From Mesorhizobium sp. AR07 (lineage in GTDB: Bacteria > Pseudomonadota > Alphaproteobacteria > Rhizobiales > Rhizobiaceae): 64,000 nucleotides of DNA. The stretch covers positions 3,263,501 to 3,327,500 of the forward strand of contig NZ_CP080525.1 of NCBI RefSeq assembly GCF_024746815.1, written 5' to 3'. Shown in pieces: positions 52,466 through 60,432 of the stretch. The stretch's first letter is position 1; each line of letters starts with the position of its first letter. The position numbers and the translations under genes were made by a program. The notes below the pieces were generated by a model. The model was not told where the DNA came from, did not search any database, and saw only the letters and a program-made list of their open reading frames with translations.

Positions 52466-52648
52466 ATGAAAACCACGCGCCCGTCCTATGCCGTCTACAG
52501 CCCGCCAGTGCTTGGCCTCCCATACCTAGCCGTCATTCTGGCCCCAGGTGGGGCCGTTACGGCCCGGCCTTTCGACACGGCTGAAGACGCTTCCGCCTTC
52601 AACAGGTTGATGGCGGAAGCCGAACACCCCGGCAAGGTTCGGAATTGA
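52466..52648 (+). CDS. Hypothetical protein, 60 residues
   Basis: ATG 52466 encodes SYAVYSPPVLGLPYLAVILA, PGGAVTARPFDTAEDASAFN and a short tail. It looks like a small alpha/beta domain. The next leader (52647) begins at its stop codon. Family unknown. Confidence 0.5.
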   Translation: MKTTRPSYAVYSPPVLGLPYLAVILAPGGAVTARPFDTAEDASAFNRLMAEAEHPGKVRN

Positions 52649-52757
52649 TTCGCTAACCGACTGTCGGAAGCGTACAGTTCCGGCGTCGCCCGCCTTCAAC
52701 GGCATACGGACGATTGAAAGAGTACATCAAGCTTTCGCCCTTGAGGGAGTATGCGAG
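52647..52757 (+). promoter_or_regulatory. Conserved leader of a small-gene family, copy B
   Basis: Begins GATTCGCTAACCGACTGTCG and contains TTGAAAGAG, GCTTTCGCCC and GAGGGAG, in the same order and spacing as 36981-37094. The distance to the start codon differs by only three bases (111 against 114). Confidence 0.55.
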
Positions 52758-52991
52758 ATGACCATTCGCGGAACCGCTGACGAAGTACAGTTGGCGGCAC
52801 TCACCAAAATTCTAGACGACTATTGCGAGCAAGCTGGGATGGAAGGCTCGCATCCCGCACGCCAGCACCTAGCGCGTCGGCTGATCGCTCTTTTCAGCGG
52901 CGGTATCGACAGTCCAGACGATATCAGGATGGCCTTGGATGGCATCGCAAAGGACTGGAAGCCAACCGGAACCAATTCGCACGGGCTCTAG
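52758..52991 (+). CDS. Small hypothetical protein, 77 residues, paralogue of the gene at 37095
   Basis: The product (RGTADEVQLAALTKILDDYC, HLARRLIALFSGGIDSPDDI, then RMALDGIAKDW) is predicted helical. Its first 50 residues align with the 54-residue protein at 37095. This copy has an additional C-terminal helix, so the other may be truncated. Function unknown. Confidence 0.62.
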   Translation: MTIRGTADEVQLAALTKILDDYCEQAGMEGSHPARQHLARRLIALFSGGIDSPDDIRMALDGIAKDWKPTGTNSHGL

Positions 52992-53073
52992 GACTTCTCC
53001 AGCATTCGCGGTTCCCGTGCGCATGGGTGAGCCTGACAAACCGGCGCCGGTCGGGCCGACGCGGCATTGAGCC

Positions 53074-53295
53074 CTATTCTTGCAAGCCTAGATCGTAATG
53101 CACAATTGCATCCAGGACCATTTCGTACACGCTGCCGGTTTCTTCCTCGATCTCGGTGCTGCTGATCCCGATCGCCTTGGCGTCTGCGAACAGCTTCTGG
53201 ATCGCCTCGGCAACCGAGATAACGTCGGCGCTGACGATGCCGGACAGATTGTTGCTCAGCCATTGGTCGAGGAAGTTGATGCCGCGCGTACTCAT
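53074..53295 (-). CDS. DUF768 family protein
   Basis: A 73-residue protein beginning STRGINFLDQWLSNNLSGIV and continuing DVISVAEAIQKLFADAKAIG and ISSTEIEEETGSVYEMVLDA. This pattern is characteristic of DUF768, a small family found mainly in Mesorhizobium. It is full length. Function unknown. Confidence 0.82.
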   Translation of the reverse strand: MSTRGINFLDQWLSNNLSGIVSADVISVAEAIQKLFADAKAIGISSTEIEEETGSVYEMVLDAIVHYDLGLQE

Positions 53296-53318
53296 GTCGG
53301 CATAGCTCGCTGCGGCGG

Positions 53319-53543
53319 TTAGGTTCCAGCATCGCGATCGAGCTTTACAGAAAGGCCGCGCGCCCCAGCCATTTCCACCAGAAGCAGCTCAATCTCATCG
53401 TTGGTGAGTTTGGTCTTGACGGCCTTGCGTAGGTCGGCAATCGCCGCAGCGATGGAAACCGGCGTCATCTTCGCGTGGTCATCAAGCTGATGACCGATGG
53501 CCAAGACCACATCAGCATCAATGTTTCGAGGCAGTTCGCGCAT
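53319..53543 (-). CDS. Hypothetical protein, 74 residues
   Basis: ATG 53543 follows GGTGGGGGA. The product RELPRNIDADVVLAIGHQLD, VSIAAAIADLRKAVKTKLTN and a C-terminal ELLLVEMAGARGLSVKLDR is a soluble helical protein. It lies 23 bp upstream of the DUF768 gene on the same strand and may be co-transcribed. Confidence 0.55.
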   Translation of the reverse strand: MRELPRNIDADVVLAIGHQLDDHAKMTPVSIAAAIADLRKAVKTKLTNDEIELLLVEMAGARGLSVKLDRDAGT

Positions 53544-53589
53544 TATTCCCCCACCGGAAATATTGCGCGGCGGGAGCCCGCTGGCAAGC

Positions 53590-53817
53590 CTAACTCTTGC
53601 TGACCCCGGCCTCGTCGACTTCGGCTTCCATAGCGTCGCTGACACGCTTTGGCTTGTCCGTCCCGACCAATGGCGTGCCGTCAAAGCCCTGCTGCCAGGC
53701 GTCGGCGTACTCATGCCAGTATTTCGGCACGACGCGCTCCTTGCCGTCCTTCCGCGCCTGAACCCCGTACATCCAGGCGTAGGCGATGCGCTCCTGGTCC
53801 TTCTTAGCCACGGCCAT
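53590..53817 (-). CDS. Hypothetical protein, 75 residues
   Basis: ATG 53817 follows AGAGGAA. The sequence KDQERIAYAWMYGVQARKDG and VVPKYWHEYADAWQQGFDGT is charged and Trp/Tyr rich, with an acidic C-terminus. It probably forms a group with the two downstream small genes. Family unknown. Confidence 0.55.
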   Translation of the reverse strand: MAVAKKDQERIAYAWMYGVQARKDGKERVVPKYWHEYADAWQQGFDGTPLVGTDKPKRVSDAMEAEVDEAGVSKS

Positions 53818-53992
53818 TTTCGTCTTCCTCTCGAAAATCCTGCAACCTAAGCTTCGGCCCTGTGTTCATCTGTTCGACGGATGCCGGGGCGGCGTTGAGA
53901 GCTAATATTGCCCCCGATGAGCAGAGCCGAGTTGTCTCCGCGTCCACCATTCCTCATTCAAACAGACTGACGACGCGGTAGGATTACCAAGA

Positions 53993-54310
53993 ATGGGCAC
54001 GCTTGGCGGGAAGAATTCTTCCAATCCAATTGAGAGCGAGCCTTTAGGGGTTCACGTGACACCCGATGATCGTGCGACTGAGGAATCTCCAACGCCGATC
54101 CTCGCCGCACATCGAAAAAGTGCCTTGTCATTAGCAACCTCGTTCAATGGTCTTTACCCATTTATTCTGCCGCTTCTTTTTTTCTACGCAATTATGATCA
54201 CGGGCCTCGCTTGGCACATACTCCCGGCATACTTTGAGGCTCGGCCGGATGCCGTTAATGATTCGGGGCCGCCGGCACCATCAAACGGCAATCAAAACGG
54301 CGTTCCATGA
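53993..54310 (+). CDS. Single-pass membrane protein, 105 residues
   Basis: A polar N-terminal half is followed by one long hydrophobic segment (FILPLLFFYAIMITGLAWHI) and a short Pro/Asn-rich C-terminus. It could be a small inner-membrane protein. The codons are less GC-rich than in housekeeping genes. Family unknown. Confidence 0.45.
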   Translation: MGTLGGKNSSNPIESEPLGVHVTPDDRATEESPTPILAAHRKSALSLATSFNGLYPFILPLLFFYAIMITGLAWHILPAYFEARPDAVNDSGPPAPSNGNQNGVP

Positions 54311-54598
54311 CGTAAGCCCGGCGAAGTCGGATACGTCTGCCTCATTCACTATGATGAATGGCCCGCGCCTGTTGCACAGTACGCGGGCCGACCAATGAGG
54401 GACAATGGTCAGCGGCCTTTATGGGGGGATGCACGCCGCCTCACCCGAAACAAATGAGCAGCTACAATGTTCCTGCGGGCAACAAAAAAGCCCGCCGCAC
54501 CTTTCGGCAAGGCGGGCAGTCAGGAGTGCTGGGGATCAACCAGCATGGCGTCAACGAGCGACGGAGGTGTTGTTTGCGCCGGCCTCCGCCGTAGAATG
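54311..54598. other. Terminator and no gene
   Basis: Holds the minus-strand terminator at 54484-54517. Plus-strand frames here lack coding character. Confidence 0.4.
54484..54517 (-). terminator. Intrinsic terminator
   Basis: On the minus strand GCCCGCC and GGCGGGC form a 7-bp stem followed by TTTTTT. It serves the minus-strand genes ending at 54599. Confidence 0.75.
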
Positions 54599-54790
54599 TC
54601 ATTTCTTCTTCGAAGCTTTGGCTGGTTTTGCGGGCTTCTTAAGGTCGGACTTTAGCACTTTCTGGTACGCTCTGGACGCCAACCTGACGGATTGTCTGGT
54701 GACCTCCTCGACTGCCCGCTTCTTCTCTACGAACGTTGACCCGAATTGAGTCCCTAACTCAAAACGCCTACGCTCAAGCAGTGTGGTCAT
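54599..54790 (-). CDS. Small basic hypothetical protein, 63 residues
   Basis: ATG 54790 follows GAAGGAGG at five bases. The product has RRRFELGTQFGSTFVEKKRA and ends in a Lys/Pro/Ala-rich tail (KKPAKPAKASKKK), suggesting nucleic-acid binding. It overlaps the previous gene by 17 bp. Confidence 0.55.
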   Translation of the reverse strand: MTTLLERRRFELGTQFGSTFVEKKRAVEEVTRQSVRLASRAYQKVLKSDLKKPAKPAKASKKK

Positions 54791-55049
54791 CGTTGCCTCC
54801 TTCAGCACCCTCTCCCAGCTCAGTGAAGTAGCTATTCACAAAGCGCAGATTTCGGTCAGGTTTGAAATAGTGCTTTCGCTTTATCCATACAAAACCATCC
54901 CCTTTTGAGATCACAGCCACGTCAATCGCTCCACCCACAGTCTCAAGCTCACGCGAAACACGCCTTTGAAGCGACGTCAGACTTACGAGCGATTCGGCCA
55001 CGCGCGCGAGGCGGCGATCCCAGTCGTTGAGACGAGGTTGCGTGTTCAT
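54774..55049 (-). CDS. Prophage-region hypothetical protein, 91 residues
   Basis: Begins NTQPRLNDWDRRLARVAESL, followed by an amphipathic helix (SLTSLQRRVSRELETVGGAI) and VAVISKGDGFVWIKRKHYF. It starts 33 bp after a phage-like gene end (55083) on the same strand. It may be a phage structural or accessory protein. Confidence 0.5.
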   Translation of the reverse strand: MNTQPRLNDWDRRLARVAESLVSLTSLQRRVSRELETVGGAIDVAVISKGDGFVWIKRKHYFKPDRNLRFVNSYFTELGEGAEGGNDDHTA

Positions 55050-55082
55050 GAGTGCCTGGCTGTTTCGGGAGAAAGGCGACGA

Positions 55083-56033
55083 TCAGAAGCTGATGTCGAA
55101 GGTCTCGGTCTTGATGCTGCTGGCGTACTGGAAGCCCAAGTCGCCAACCGAGATCAGTTGCTGATCCTCGTTGCTGGCAGACACGAGCGATGAAGGCGAA
55201 CGCCTCGTCGTCATTCACCTCGCCCTTCACGACACGCTGGTAGTGCTCGCTATAGTCGTTGCCGACGATCTGGGTGGCGGCCGGCGTGTTCGTGCCGAGG
55301 ATCATGATCGAATCGCCGGGCATCTTGCCGATGGCGCGCTTCCACGTCTCGATTGAGTCGTTCGCCTTGAACTCGTGGATTTCGTCGGCCAGGATCGCGG
55401 TCGGTCGCGGCCCGGAAATGGATTCCCCGTTTGCGAGCGCCTGAAATTTCGAGCCGGTTTCGAGGTGCTCGATCTTCCAAGCGTTGTCGCCTTCACCCCG
55501 GATGACCACTTCGCCCCGGTTCTCCAGCGTATCGTCGTCGTCGATCTCCTCGCCTTCGGCGGCCGGGACCGCAGCGCGGCACATCGCGACGGCATCCTTG
55601 AACAGCACGTTCGCCGTCTTGCGGTCCTGGCCGATCGAATAGACTTCCGACCGGGCGATCCCGTAGTAGCCGAGCAGGTAAAGGCCGGTGGCCGCCATCC
55701 ATGGCGATTTCGCCTGACCCTTGCCCGTCTCGACCCAGGCCGACCGAAACCGCATCCGGCCGCTGGACATGCGCCAGCCGAACAGACTGCCTGAGCAGAA
55801 CACATGCCAGGGAAGCAGGCTGAACGGCCGCCCCTCATGCGCGCCGGCAGTGATGCTCAACACTGCCGGTGGAAAGCCGATAGCTCGAGCCGCGATTTCA
55901 GGTCGCCAGTGCAGCCCGCGCGCCGGGCCGTCCTTCAGATCCTTCAGGTGGCGTTCGGCCGCCGCGATATGGTGCTCGCCGGCGATGATCTTTCCTGCCA
56001 GGACGTTTGCGGCGTACTGGCTGGTAGGGTCAT
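55083..56033 (-). pseudogene. Phage terminase large subunit, truncated and fused to another gene end
   Basis: From about 56030 the frame encodes the HK97-type TerL N-terminal two-thirds: SQYAANVLAGKIIAGEHHIA, the ATPase motif ETGKGQAKSP, the Walker B-like AILADEIHEF, and IMILGTNTPAATQIVGNDYS. The match stops after FAFIARV near 55185. In another frame the DNA continues SNEDQQLISVGDLGFQYASS and IKTETFDISF to TGA 55085-55083, the tail of a different phage-like protein. The nuclease domain is missing. The natural ATG at 56033 is also one frame off. Confidence 0.75.
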
Positions 56034-56453
56034 TTCGAAACTGGTTTGAGGTACGCGTCGGCGGCCCTGGGGGTCTTTTTGCCACGTTGCACCTTTGTCG
56101 CGTTGCACCGGCGCCAGGCCAAGCTCTGCTTCGAGCGCTCGGATCGCTTCGCCTGCCTGCCGCATCACCGACCAGTAGGGATTCCACTGTCCGACCTTCG
56201 CCTTCTTGCTGGTGGGCTCCAGAATCGGACCATATTCCGCGACGTGGCGCGATGCCCGTTCGAACTGGACGCGATATTCGACGAGGCGGCGCACGGCGTG
56301 GCCATTGGCGACTGACAGCGTGACCGCATCGCGCAACTCGCGGACAACGATGCCCCATTCTTCGTGCGCCGCCGCGATATCGAACTCGTCGGCGTAGAGC
56401 GAAGCCCAGTCCGGTTCATCCGGCGTGCCGTTTCCGCCTTCAATCCCTTGCAT
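56030..56453 (-). pseudogene. Phage terminase small subunit (P27-like) with frameshift
   Basis: The frame from ATG 56453 encodes EFDIAAAHEEWGIVVRELRD, EYRVQFERASRHVAEYGPIL and IRALEAELGLAP. Near 56110 the expected continuation jumps one frame: ATKVQRGKKTPRAADAYLKP followed by VSK and TGA at 56032-56030. The TGA overlaps the natural TerL ATG, as in functional terminase operons. The frameshift makes this gene non-functional or altered. Confidence 0.72.
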
Positions 56454-56663
56454 GCCAAGGCCTCACGGGGAAAATCACCGATCATCCCCCCTACTCAAAT
56501 TTCATCTCGGTGCGAACGAAGGGGGGACGCGGGTACCGGGCGGGCAGGTTGGCGACTTTTTGACCCCCTACCCATGCCCATGGTCGAAAAATTTCGGGTC
56601 GGGGTTCACCATGAAACGACCGAATAGTGCTTGACCTGTTATCCTCGCCTTGTAGTGGCCTCG

Positions 56664-57029
56664 TCATCTCGCATTCCATGGGTGGTTCGGATCAACGGGC
56701 CTGCCGTCTATGTCCGCACCGATGACATAGCCCCGCGCTTCCTCGCGCTGGATCAGGGTGTCGTGGTCGGTCTTGCAAACGGTCTCGGTGTTGGCGAGGT
56801 CGAAGAACAGCGCCTCGTCGCCCTTGTGCTTGAGCTTGTGGTTGACGACCGCTGCCTGCGGATGGTGGCGGTTGCCCTCGATAACCAGGCATCCGCAGCG
56901 TTGGCACGTCCACAGGTCGCGGCGTAGGGTTTGGCGTCGAATGCCATGAGGTCCGCACCAGCGGGGGTCGCGGTAGAGCTTGCGATAGGCCTCGGCCTCG
57001 GCAGAGCGAGGATGGGGTTTCCTCGGCAT
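56664..57029 (-). CDS. Phage-type HNH endonuclease
   Basis: A 121-residue protein with TCQRCGCLV (first zinc knuckle), HHPQAAVVNHKLKH (HNH catalytic core) and TETVCKTDHDT (second knuckle). Genes of this type sit directly upstream of terminase genes in HK97-like phages and assist DNA packaging at the cos or pac site. Here it is 210 bp upstream of the terminase small subunit and looks intact. Confidence 0.85.
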   Translation of the reverse strand: MPRKPHPRSAEAEAYRKLYRDPRWCGPHGIRRQTLRRDLWTCQRCGCLVIEGNRHHPQAAVVNHKLKHKGDEALFFDLANTETVCKTDHDTLIQREEARGYVIGADIDGRPVDPNHPWNAR

Positions 57030-57123
57030 TTGGCACCTTTGCGGTTTGAGCGCATACAGGTCGGCTAGTCGCGGTGAGGAACAAGTCCGCTCCTCCGAGT
57101 TAAGACAATTAGCGGAGACTTAT

Positions 57124-57390
57124 ATGCTTGCGGCTGTAGGCGCGGTGTTGGCTGCCAGGAATAACGACGCCGAAGTTCTTGGGGTGCTTGATCTCACCAA
57201 CAAAACGGAAGCCAAGCTCGGCGCCATTCGCCTCGGGAACGCCATCCAGTTTGTCGCCAATGCATCGGTGCTTGGATATGACGTCCGCGCGGCGATGGTC
57301 TTCTATGGTGAACCGGGAACGCCAAGCCTGAGGGCGAAAGACTGCGAGCAGTTGTGGGCGCAATATGGTGCTGCCCTGCTTCAGCCATAG
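57124..57390 (+). CDS. Hypothetical protein, 88 residues
   Basis: ATG 57124 follows GGAG. The product AAVGAVLAARNNDAEVLGVL, GNAIQFVANASVLGYDVRAA and KDCEQLWAQYGAALLQP is a soluble alpha/beta protein. It is divergent from the HNH gene. Family unknown. Confidence 0.52.
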   Translation: MLAAVGAVLAARNNDAEVLGVLDLTNKTEAKLGAIRLGNAIQFVANASVLGYDVRAAMVFYGEPGTPSLRAKDCEQLWAQYGAALLQP

Positions 57391-57476
57391 GGGCGCCCGT
57401 CGGACTGGGCGCCCTTTGCATCGAAGGAACTGGTCGCTAATCGCAGCGTTAGTTCTCCAGCCACCGGAGGAATATC

Positions 57477-57689
57477 ATGGACGACGATCTACGCCAGAAA
57501 TTGAAGGAACTCAGCACCAGCATGCAAATCAGGGCGACAGAACTCGCATTGCCCGGCGGCAACACCGATATTTCAGCGCTGATGTCGGGAATTGCAGTCA
57601 CCCTTGAAGCGCTGCTGGTAATAGCCGAAGAGAGCAAGACTCCGCGATCTGGGCCGTCAGTTGAGCCTGTGACTTCGCTGTCTGATTGA
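57477..57689 (+). CDS. Small helical hypothetical protein, 70 residues
   Basis: ATG 57477 follows GGAGGAA. DDDLRQKLKELSTSMQIRAT and SALMSGIAVTLEALLVIAEE predict two helices. It is followed by another small gene with its own strong ribosome site, and then a terminator. Confidence 0.58.
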   Translation: MDDDLRQKLKELSTSMQIRATELALPGGNTDISALMSGIAVTLEALLVIAEESKTPRSGPSVEPVTSLSD

Positions 57690-57716
57690 AGCCCAAATTG
57701 AGTGGAGGAGGTCAGT

Positions 57717-57968
57717 GTGACTGATTTTATTGTGACCACGATTGACGGAAAACAGCATCGCGGCCAGAGCGAAGAAGCACGATTGGTAAGCCTTGTGGAT
57801 CAGCTCAGTTCCAAAGGTCACTTTGAGCTCCTAGTCGTTTCGGCAGAGGTGGGAGCGCCCGGCCGCGAGACCAGCACCGTCTTTTTCAAGCACGGAATCA
57901 TCTCTATCAGCGAGAGCAGCCAGCCAACGACTGAGATGGTGGCAGCAAATCAGCCGATCGCTGGGTAA
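57717..57968 (+). CDS. Small hypothetical protein, 83 residues
   Basis: GTG 57717 follows GGAGGAGG at four bases. The product TDFIVTTIDGKQHRGQSEEA, LVSLVDQLSSKGHFELLVVS and TSTVFFKHGIISISESS reads as a compact beta/alpha/beta domain. The strong ribosome site suggests good translation. Family unknown. Confidence 0.58.
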   Translation: MTDFIVTTIDGKQHRGQSEEARLVSLVDQLSSKGHFELLVVSAEVGAPGRETSTVFFKHGIISISESSQPTTEMVAANQPIAG

Positions 57969-58035
57969 AATTTCTTCCGGAGTTGGGGTGGCGATTTTCG
58001 AGCGAACGCGAGTTGACCGCTATCGCCAACAAAAC

Positions 58036-58059
58036 CCCGCCAGTTGATTTGGCGGGTTT
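58036..58059 (+). terminator. Intrinsic terminator
   Basis: CCCGCCA and TGGCGGG form a perfect 7-bp stem with a 7-base loop, followed by TTT. It lies 67 bp after the gene ending at 57968. Confidence 0.6.
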
Positions 58060-58109
58060 CCGGCGCAGTTCTGCGAGTGGCAAATCACTATGGGGTTTCG
58101 CGTTGAAAG

Positions 58110-58437
58110 TCAACGTCGATTACCCGTCAGAAAATTGAAGTTCTCTGCACATGCGCGCAGATCATGGTGCAGCACTGGCGCCATTTCCCGATCGGACGCG
58201 CCGTGCTTCATCGCGATCTGCGCCGTGGTCAATCCAGCGACGCAATAATCGATCAGTCGCGATGCCGGCGCGCGGCCCATCTCTTTGACGAAGCCGTCCA
58301 GCTTGTCGATCGCCGCGACCCTGCCATCCGATATTCCGGTGGCATAACCCGAACCTGTCCCGCGAAGGAAGTCGGCCGAGCTGGCCACTGCGATGCCGGC
58401 GCGCTCCCATAGCACCGCAAGGTGACTGCCGGCATGG
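58110..58437 (-). pseudogene. Prophage-type hypothetical protein, 5' end lost at an IS21 terminus
   Basis: The C-terminal about 105 residues look coding (SSADFLRGTGSGYATGISDG, LDGFVKEMGRAPASRLIDYC, TTAQIAMKHGASDREMAPVL). The frame runs through a 24-bp IS21 end at 58438-58461, so the residues beyond it are not native. The gene was cut by an IS21 insertion followed by loss of the element. Confidence 0.58.
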
Positions 58438-58461
58438 TGTTGATTTCCACTAGGAACTGAC
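58438..58461. repeat. Solo 24-bp IS21 terminus
   Basis: Identical to bases 7765-7788, the outer left end of the intact IS21 element in this window; the match stops at GAC. No transposase genes or opposite end accompany it. Confidence 0.85.
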
Positions 58462-58483
58462 AGGGCGAAGGCGAGCCAGGCCA

Positions 58484-58804
58484 TTAGGCCTGCCCTTTCG
58501 GTTCCGCCTTAGCGAGCGCCGCAGCTACTTGCCGGTCGTTCATCTCGTCAGTCGTGCCGGCGAGCTGGGTGACAAACTGTGACACCCGGCTGCTTGGCAG
58601 TGCGAACCGATGAATTGAGCCTTCCGGCCGATAGAACTGGAACGCCAGGAATTTGCCATTCTCCGATGTGCCCAGCCAAAAGATATCGATCTCCGCGTCC
58701 TCGAAGCTCCCGAATTGCGCCTTGAACTCCCTTTGGTTGCGCTCGACCATCTGAGCGAACTCAGGCGGCGCCTTCCACCATTTCTCTTGGAGCTTATCGA
58801 CCAT
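58484..58804 (-). CDS. Prophage-associated small protein, copy 2
   Basis: A 106-residue protein with EKWWKAPPEFAQMVERNQRE, GSFEDAEIDIFWLGTSENGK and ALAKAEPKGQA. It aligns end to end with the protein at 47389-47715. As there, the start overlaps the last codons of a tape-measure gene tail by 11 bp. Confidence 0.68.
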   Translation of the reverse strand: MVDKLQEKWWKAPPEFAQMVERNQREFKAQFGSFEDAEIDIFWLGTSENGKFLAFQFYRPEGSIHRFALPSSRVSQFVTQLAGTTDEMNDRQVAAALAKAEPKGQA

Positions 58805-58871
58805 TGATCGACCTCACAGCGTCACGCGCGGCAACCGCCGCCGCGAGGTCGTCGTGGAGCGTGCGTAAAGT
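58794..58871 (-). pseudogene. Tape-measure protein tail, copy 2
   Basis: The frame ends TLRTLHDDLAAAVAARDAVR SINGR before TAA 58796-58794, matching RDALRSVNGR of copy 1 at 47705. Only about 25 residues survive. Confidence 0.6.
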
Positions 58872-59203
58872 CGCGGGATATCAACCAGATCCCGGCAAGC
58901 GGCCGTGTAGACCCTGACGCTCTGCCGCCGGACCCTGTCTTTGCATCGATCAGCGTCGTCCATCGCGGACGGGATGCATCTGTTCGAAAAGCTTCCAGGA
59001 ACACCAGCCAAACTAGATGCCCTGCTGATAGCTTGGTTCCACAAGCTTCTTCCGTCACTGCAGCGGTCGTCGTTTCTGCAAGTAAATCAGAGGGCTGCCT
59101 GTAGACCGCCCAGCCTTCGCCTCGGTTGCATTCGAAGTTCGAGAGCCCAGAGTATAGATTCGGTCTGGGCTGCGTCGGGCACAGTCTGTGTTAAACTGCA
59201 GCG
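58872..59203. other. No supported gene
   Basis: Frames on both strands lack family features and ribosome sites. The DNA probably contains decayed phage sequence. Confidence 0.3.
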
Positions 59204-59437
59204 ATGGAGATCGACACCGACAAGATCGACGATGCGGTCTTGGCGCTGCTTTGGTTGACGCTGCACGATGAACGGTGCGCCTGGAAGGGCTTTGCCTGAG
59301 ACGTGACGGATCGACTTCACCGGAAGGGGCTGATCGCCGATCCAGTCAACAAGGCAAAATCCTTGGTGTTGACGGATGAGGGTCTTAGACGCTCGGAGGA
59401 GCTGTTTCGCGCCCTGTTTACGCGGCCGACGCCATGA
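59204..59437 (+). pseudogene. DUF6429-family protein with an internal TGA
   Basis: The frame MEIDTDKIDDAVLALLWLTL, HDERCAWKGFA, stop, DVTDRLHRKGLIADPVNKAK, SLVLTDEGLRRSEELF matches the whole DUF6429 domain. The stop at 59297-59299 stands where the family usually has Trp (GFDWD), so TGG to TGA is the likely change. The rest is intact, suggesting a recent loss. Confidence 0.72.
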
Positions 59438-59439
59438 GC

Positions 59440-59577
59440 CCAAGGGGGCCGCCTTCGTGGCGACGCTGATCACCACCTCGCAAATTTCAACGACGTCGAT
59501 CCCCAGGCCTGCCAGGCCGATGTTCTCTCCTTCATCGCAGACACGCCAATGACACTGCTCGAGGATTTTCTTCCCTA
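59440..59577 (+). pseudogene. C-terminal remnant of an IS66-type transposase
   Basis: KGAAFVATLITT in one frame and LANFNDVDPQACQADVLSFI then ADTPMTLLEDFLP in the next match the IS66 TnpC C-terminal element (LNGVDPQAYLADVLARIADHP...LLPW). A frameshift near 59474 separates them. It is not the missing part of the IS66 copy at 40190, which may or may not be related. Confidence 0.6.
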
Positions 59578-59667
59578 GAATTGGAGCTCTTTGACGGTCG
59601 CAGCAGCTGCCTGATCAGTGCCTTTCATTACTTAGCTCACATGCAAACCGGATCGTGAGGCCGTCAG

Positions 59668-59943
59668 ATGGGAAATCGCAACTCCGCTCTTTACACCCTC
59701 AAATATGTGGCTGAGATGTTCGAAGAGGACGAAGATTTTTTGCGCGATTGCTCGATCGAGATGTTCTCGGAACACGGTTGCCTGAGCGCCTACGACGACT
59801 ATCCCGCATCCGAATTGAGCGAACCTATCGTCGTCTTCACCGAAGGCGGCATCGACAACCTTCGGCATATCGTAGACGAGCGCAGGGCTGCGGGCCACGC
59901 ACCGCTGAAACCCACCGCAGAAAACTGTCGCCCGAAATCGTAG
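59668..59943 (+). CDS. Hypothetical protein, 91 residues
   Basis: The product NRNSALYTLKYVAEMFEEDE, FLRDCSIEMFSEHGCLSAYD and VVFTEGGIDNLRHIVDERRA is acidic and soluble. It is the last gene before the rrn operon and converges on it. Family unknown. Confidence 0.5.
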   Translation: MGNRNSALYTLKYVAEMFEEDEDFLRDCSIEMFSEHGCLSAYDDYPASELSEPIVVFTEGGIDNLRHIVDERRAAGHAPLKPTAENCRPKS

Positions 59944-60010
59944 CCACCGCGGCCCTGGCCGAATGGTTACCGTCTTGGCGCGACGTTGGCGTTTCCGAAT
60001 CCACAAACGC

Positions 60011-60038
60011 AAAAACCGCCCCGGTTAGACCGGGACGG
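60011..60038 (-). terminator. Terminator of the rrn operon
   Basis: On the minus strand CCGTCCCGG and CCGGGGCGG form a nine-base stem with one mismatch, followed by TTTTT. It lies 20 bp downstream of the tRNA. Confidence 0.8.
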
Positions 60039-60058
60039 TAAGGGTATTATGACGAAAC

Positions 60059-60135
<77 letters not shown>

Positions 60136-60314
60136 TCAACCTTGGACGTAAGCCCAAGCCTACAAGAGGATGGCCTACAGATAGACAGATAGGTAGATGG
60201 CCTACCAAATGAAAGGGCCGCGATTGCGGCCCGGGCTCCCGTTGGCGGGCCTGTTCATAAAGAGAAGATTACTCTCCATCCGATTTTGGATGTGAGATCA
60301 ACGTGCGTTTGGCA
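60136..60314. other. 5S-tRNA spacer
   Basis: No gene. It contains the direct repeat GATGGCCTAC (two copies, near 60169 and 60193) and a hairpin GGGCCGC-GATT-GCGGCCC near 60216, probably involved in processing of the primary transcript. Confidence 0.5.
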
Positions 60315-60432
60315 GACCTGGCAGCGACCTACTCTCCCGCGTCTTGAGACGAAGTACCATCAGCGCTGGAGCGTTTCACGGCCGAGTTCGGAATGGGATC
60401 GGGTGCAGCCGCTCCGCCATAACCACCAGGTC
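60315..60432 (-). rRNA. rrf: 5S ribosomal RNA
   Basis: A 118-nt segment whose ends pair (GACCTGG at the 5' side of the RNA, CCAGGTC at the 3' side). It contains the conserved CCCATTCCGAACTCGG loop and GGGAGAGTAGG. Boundaries are good to a few bases. Confidence 0.93.
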
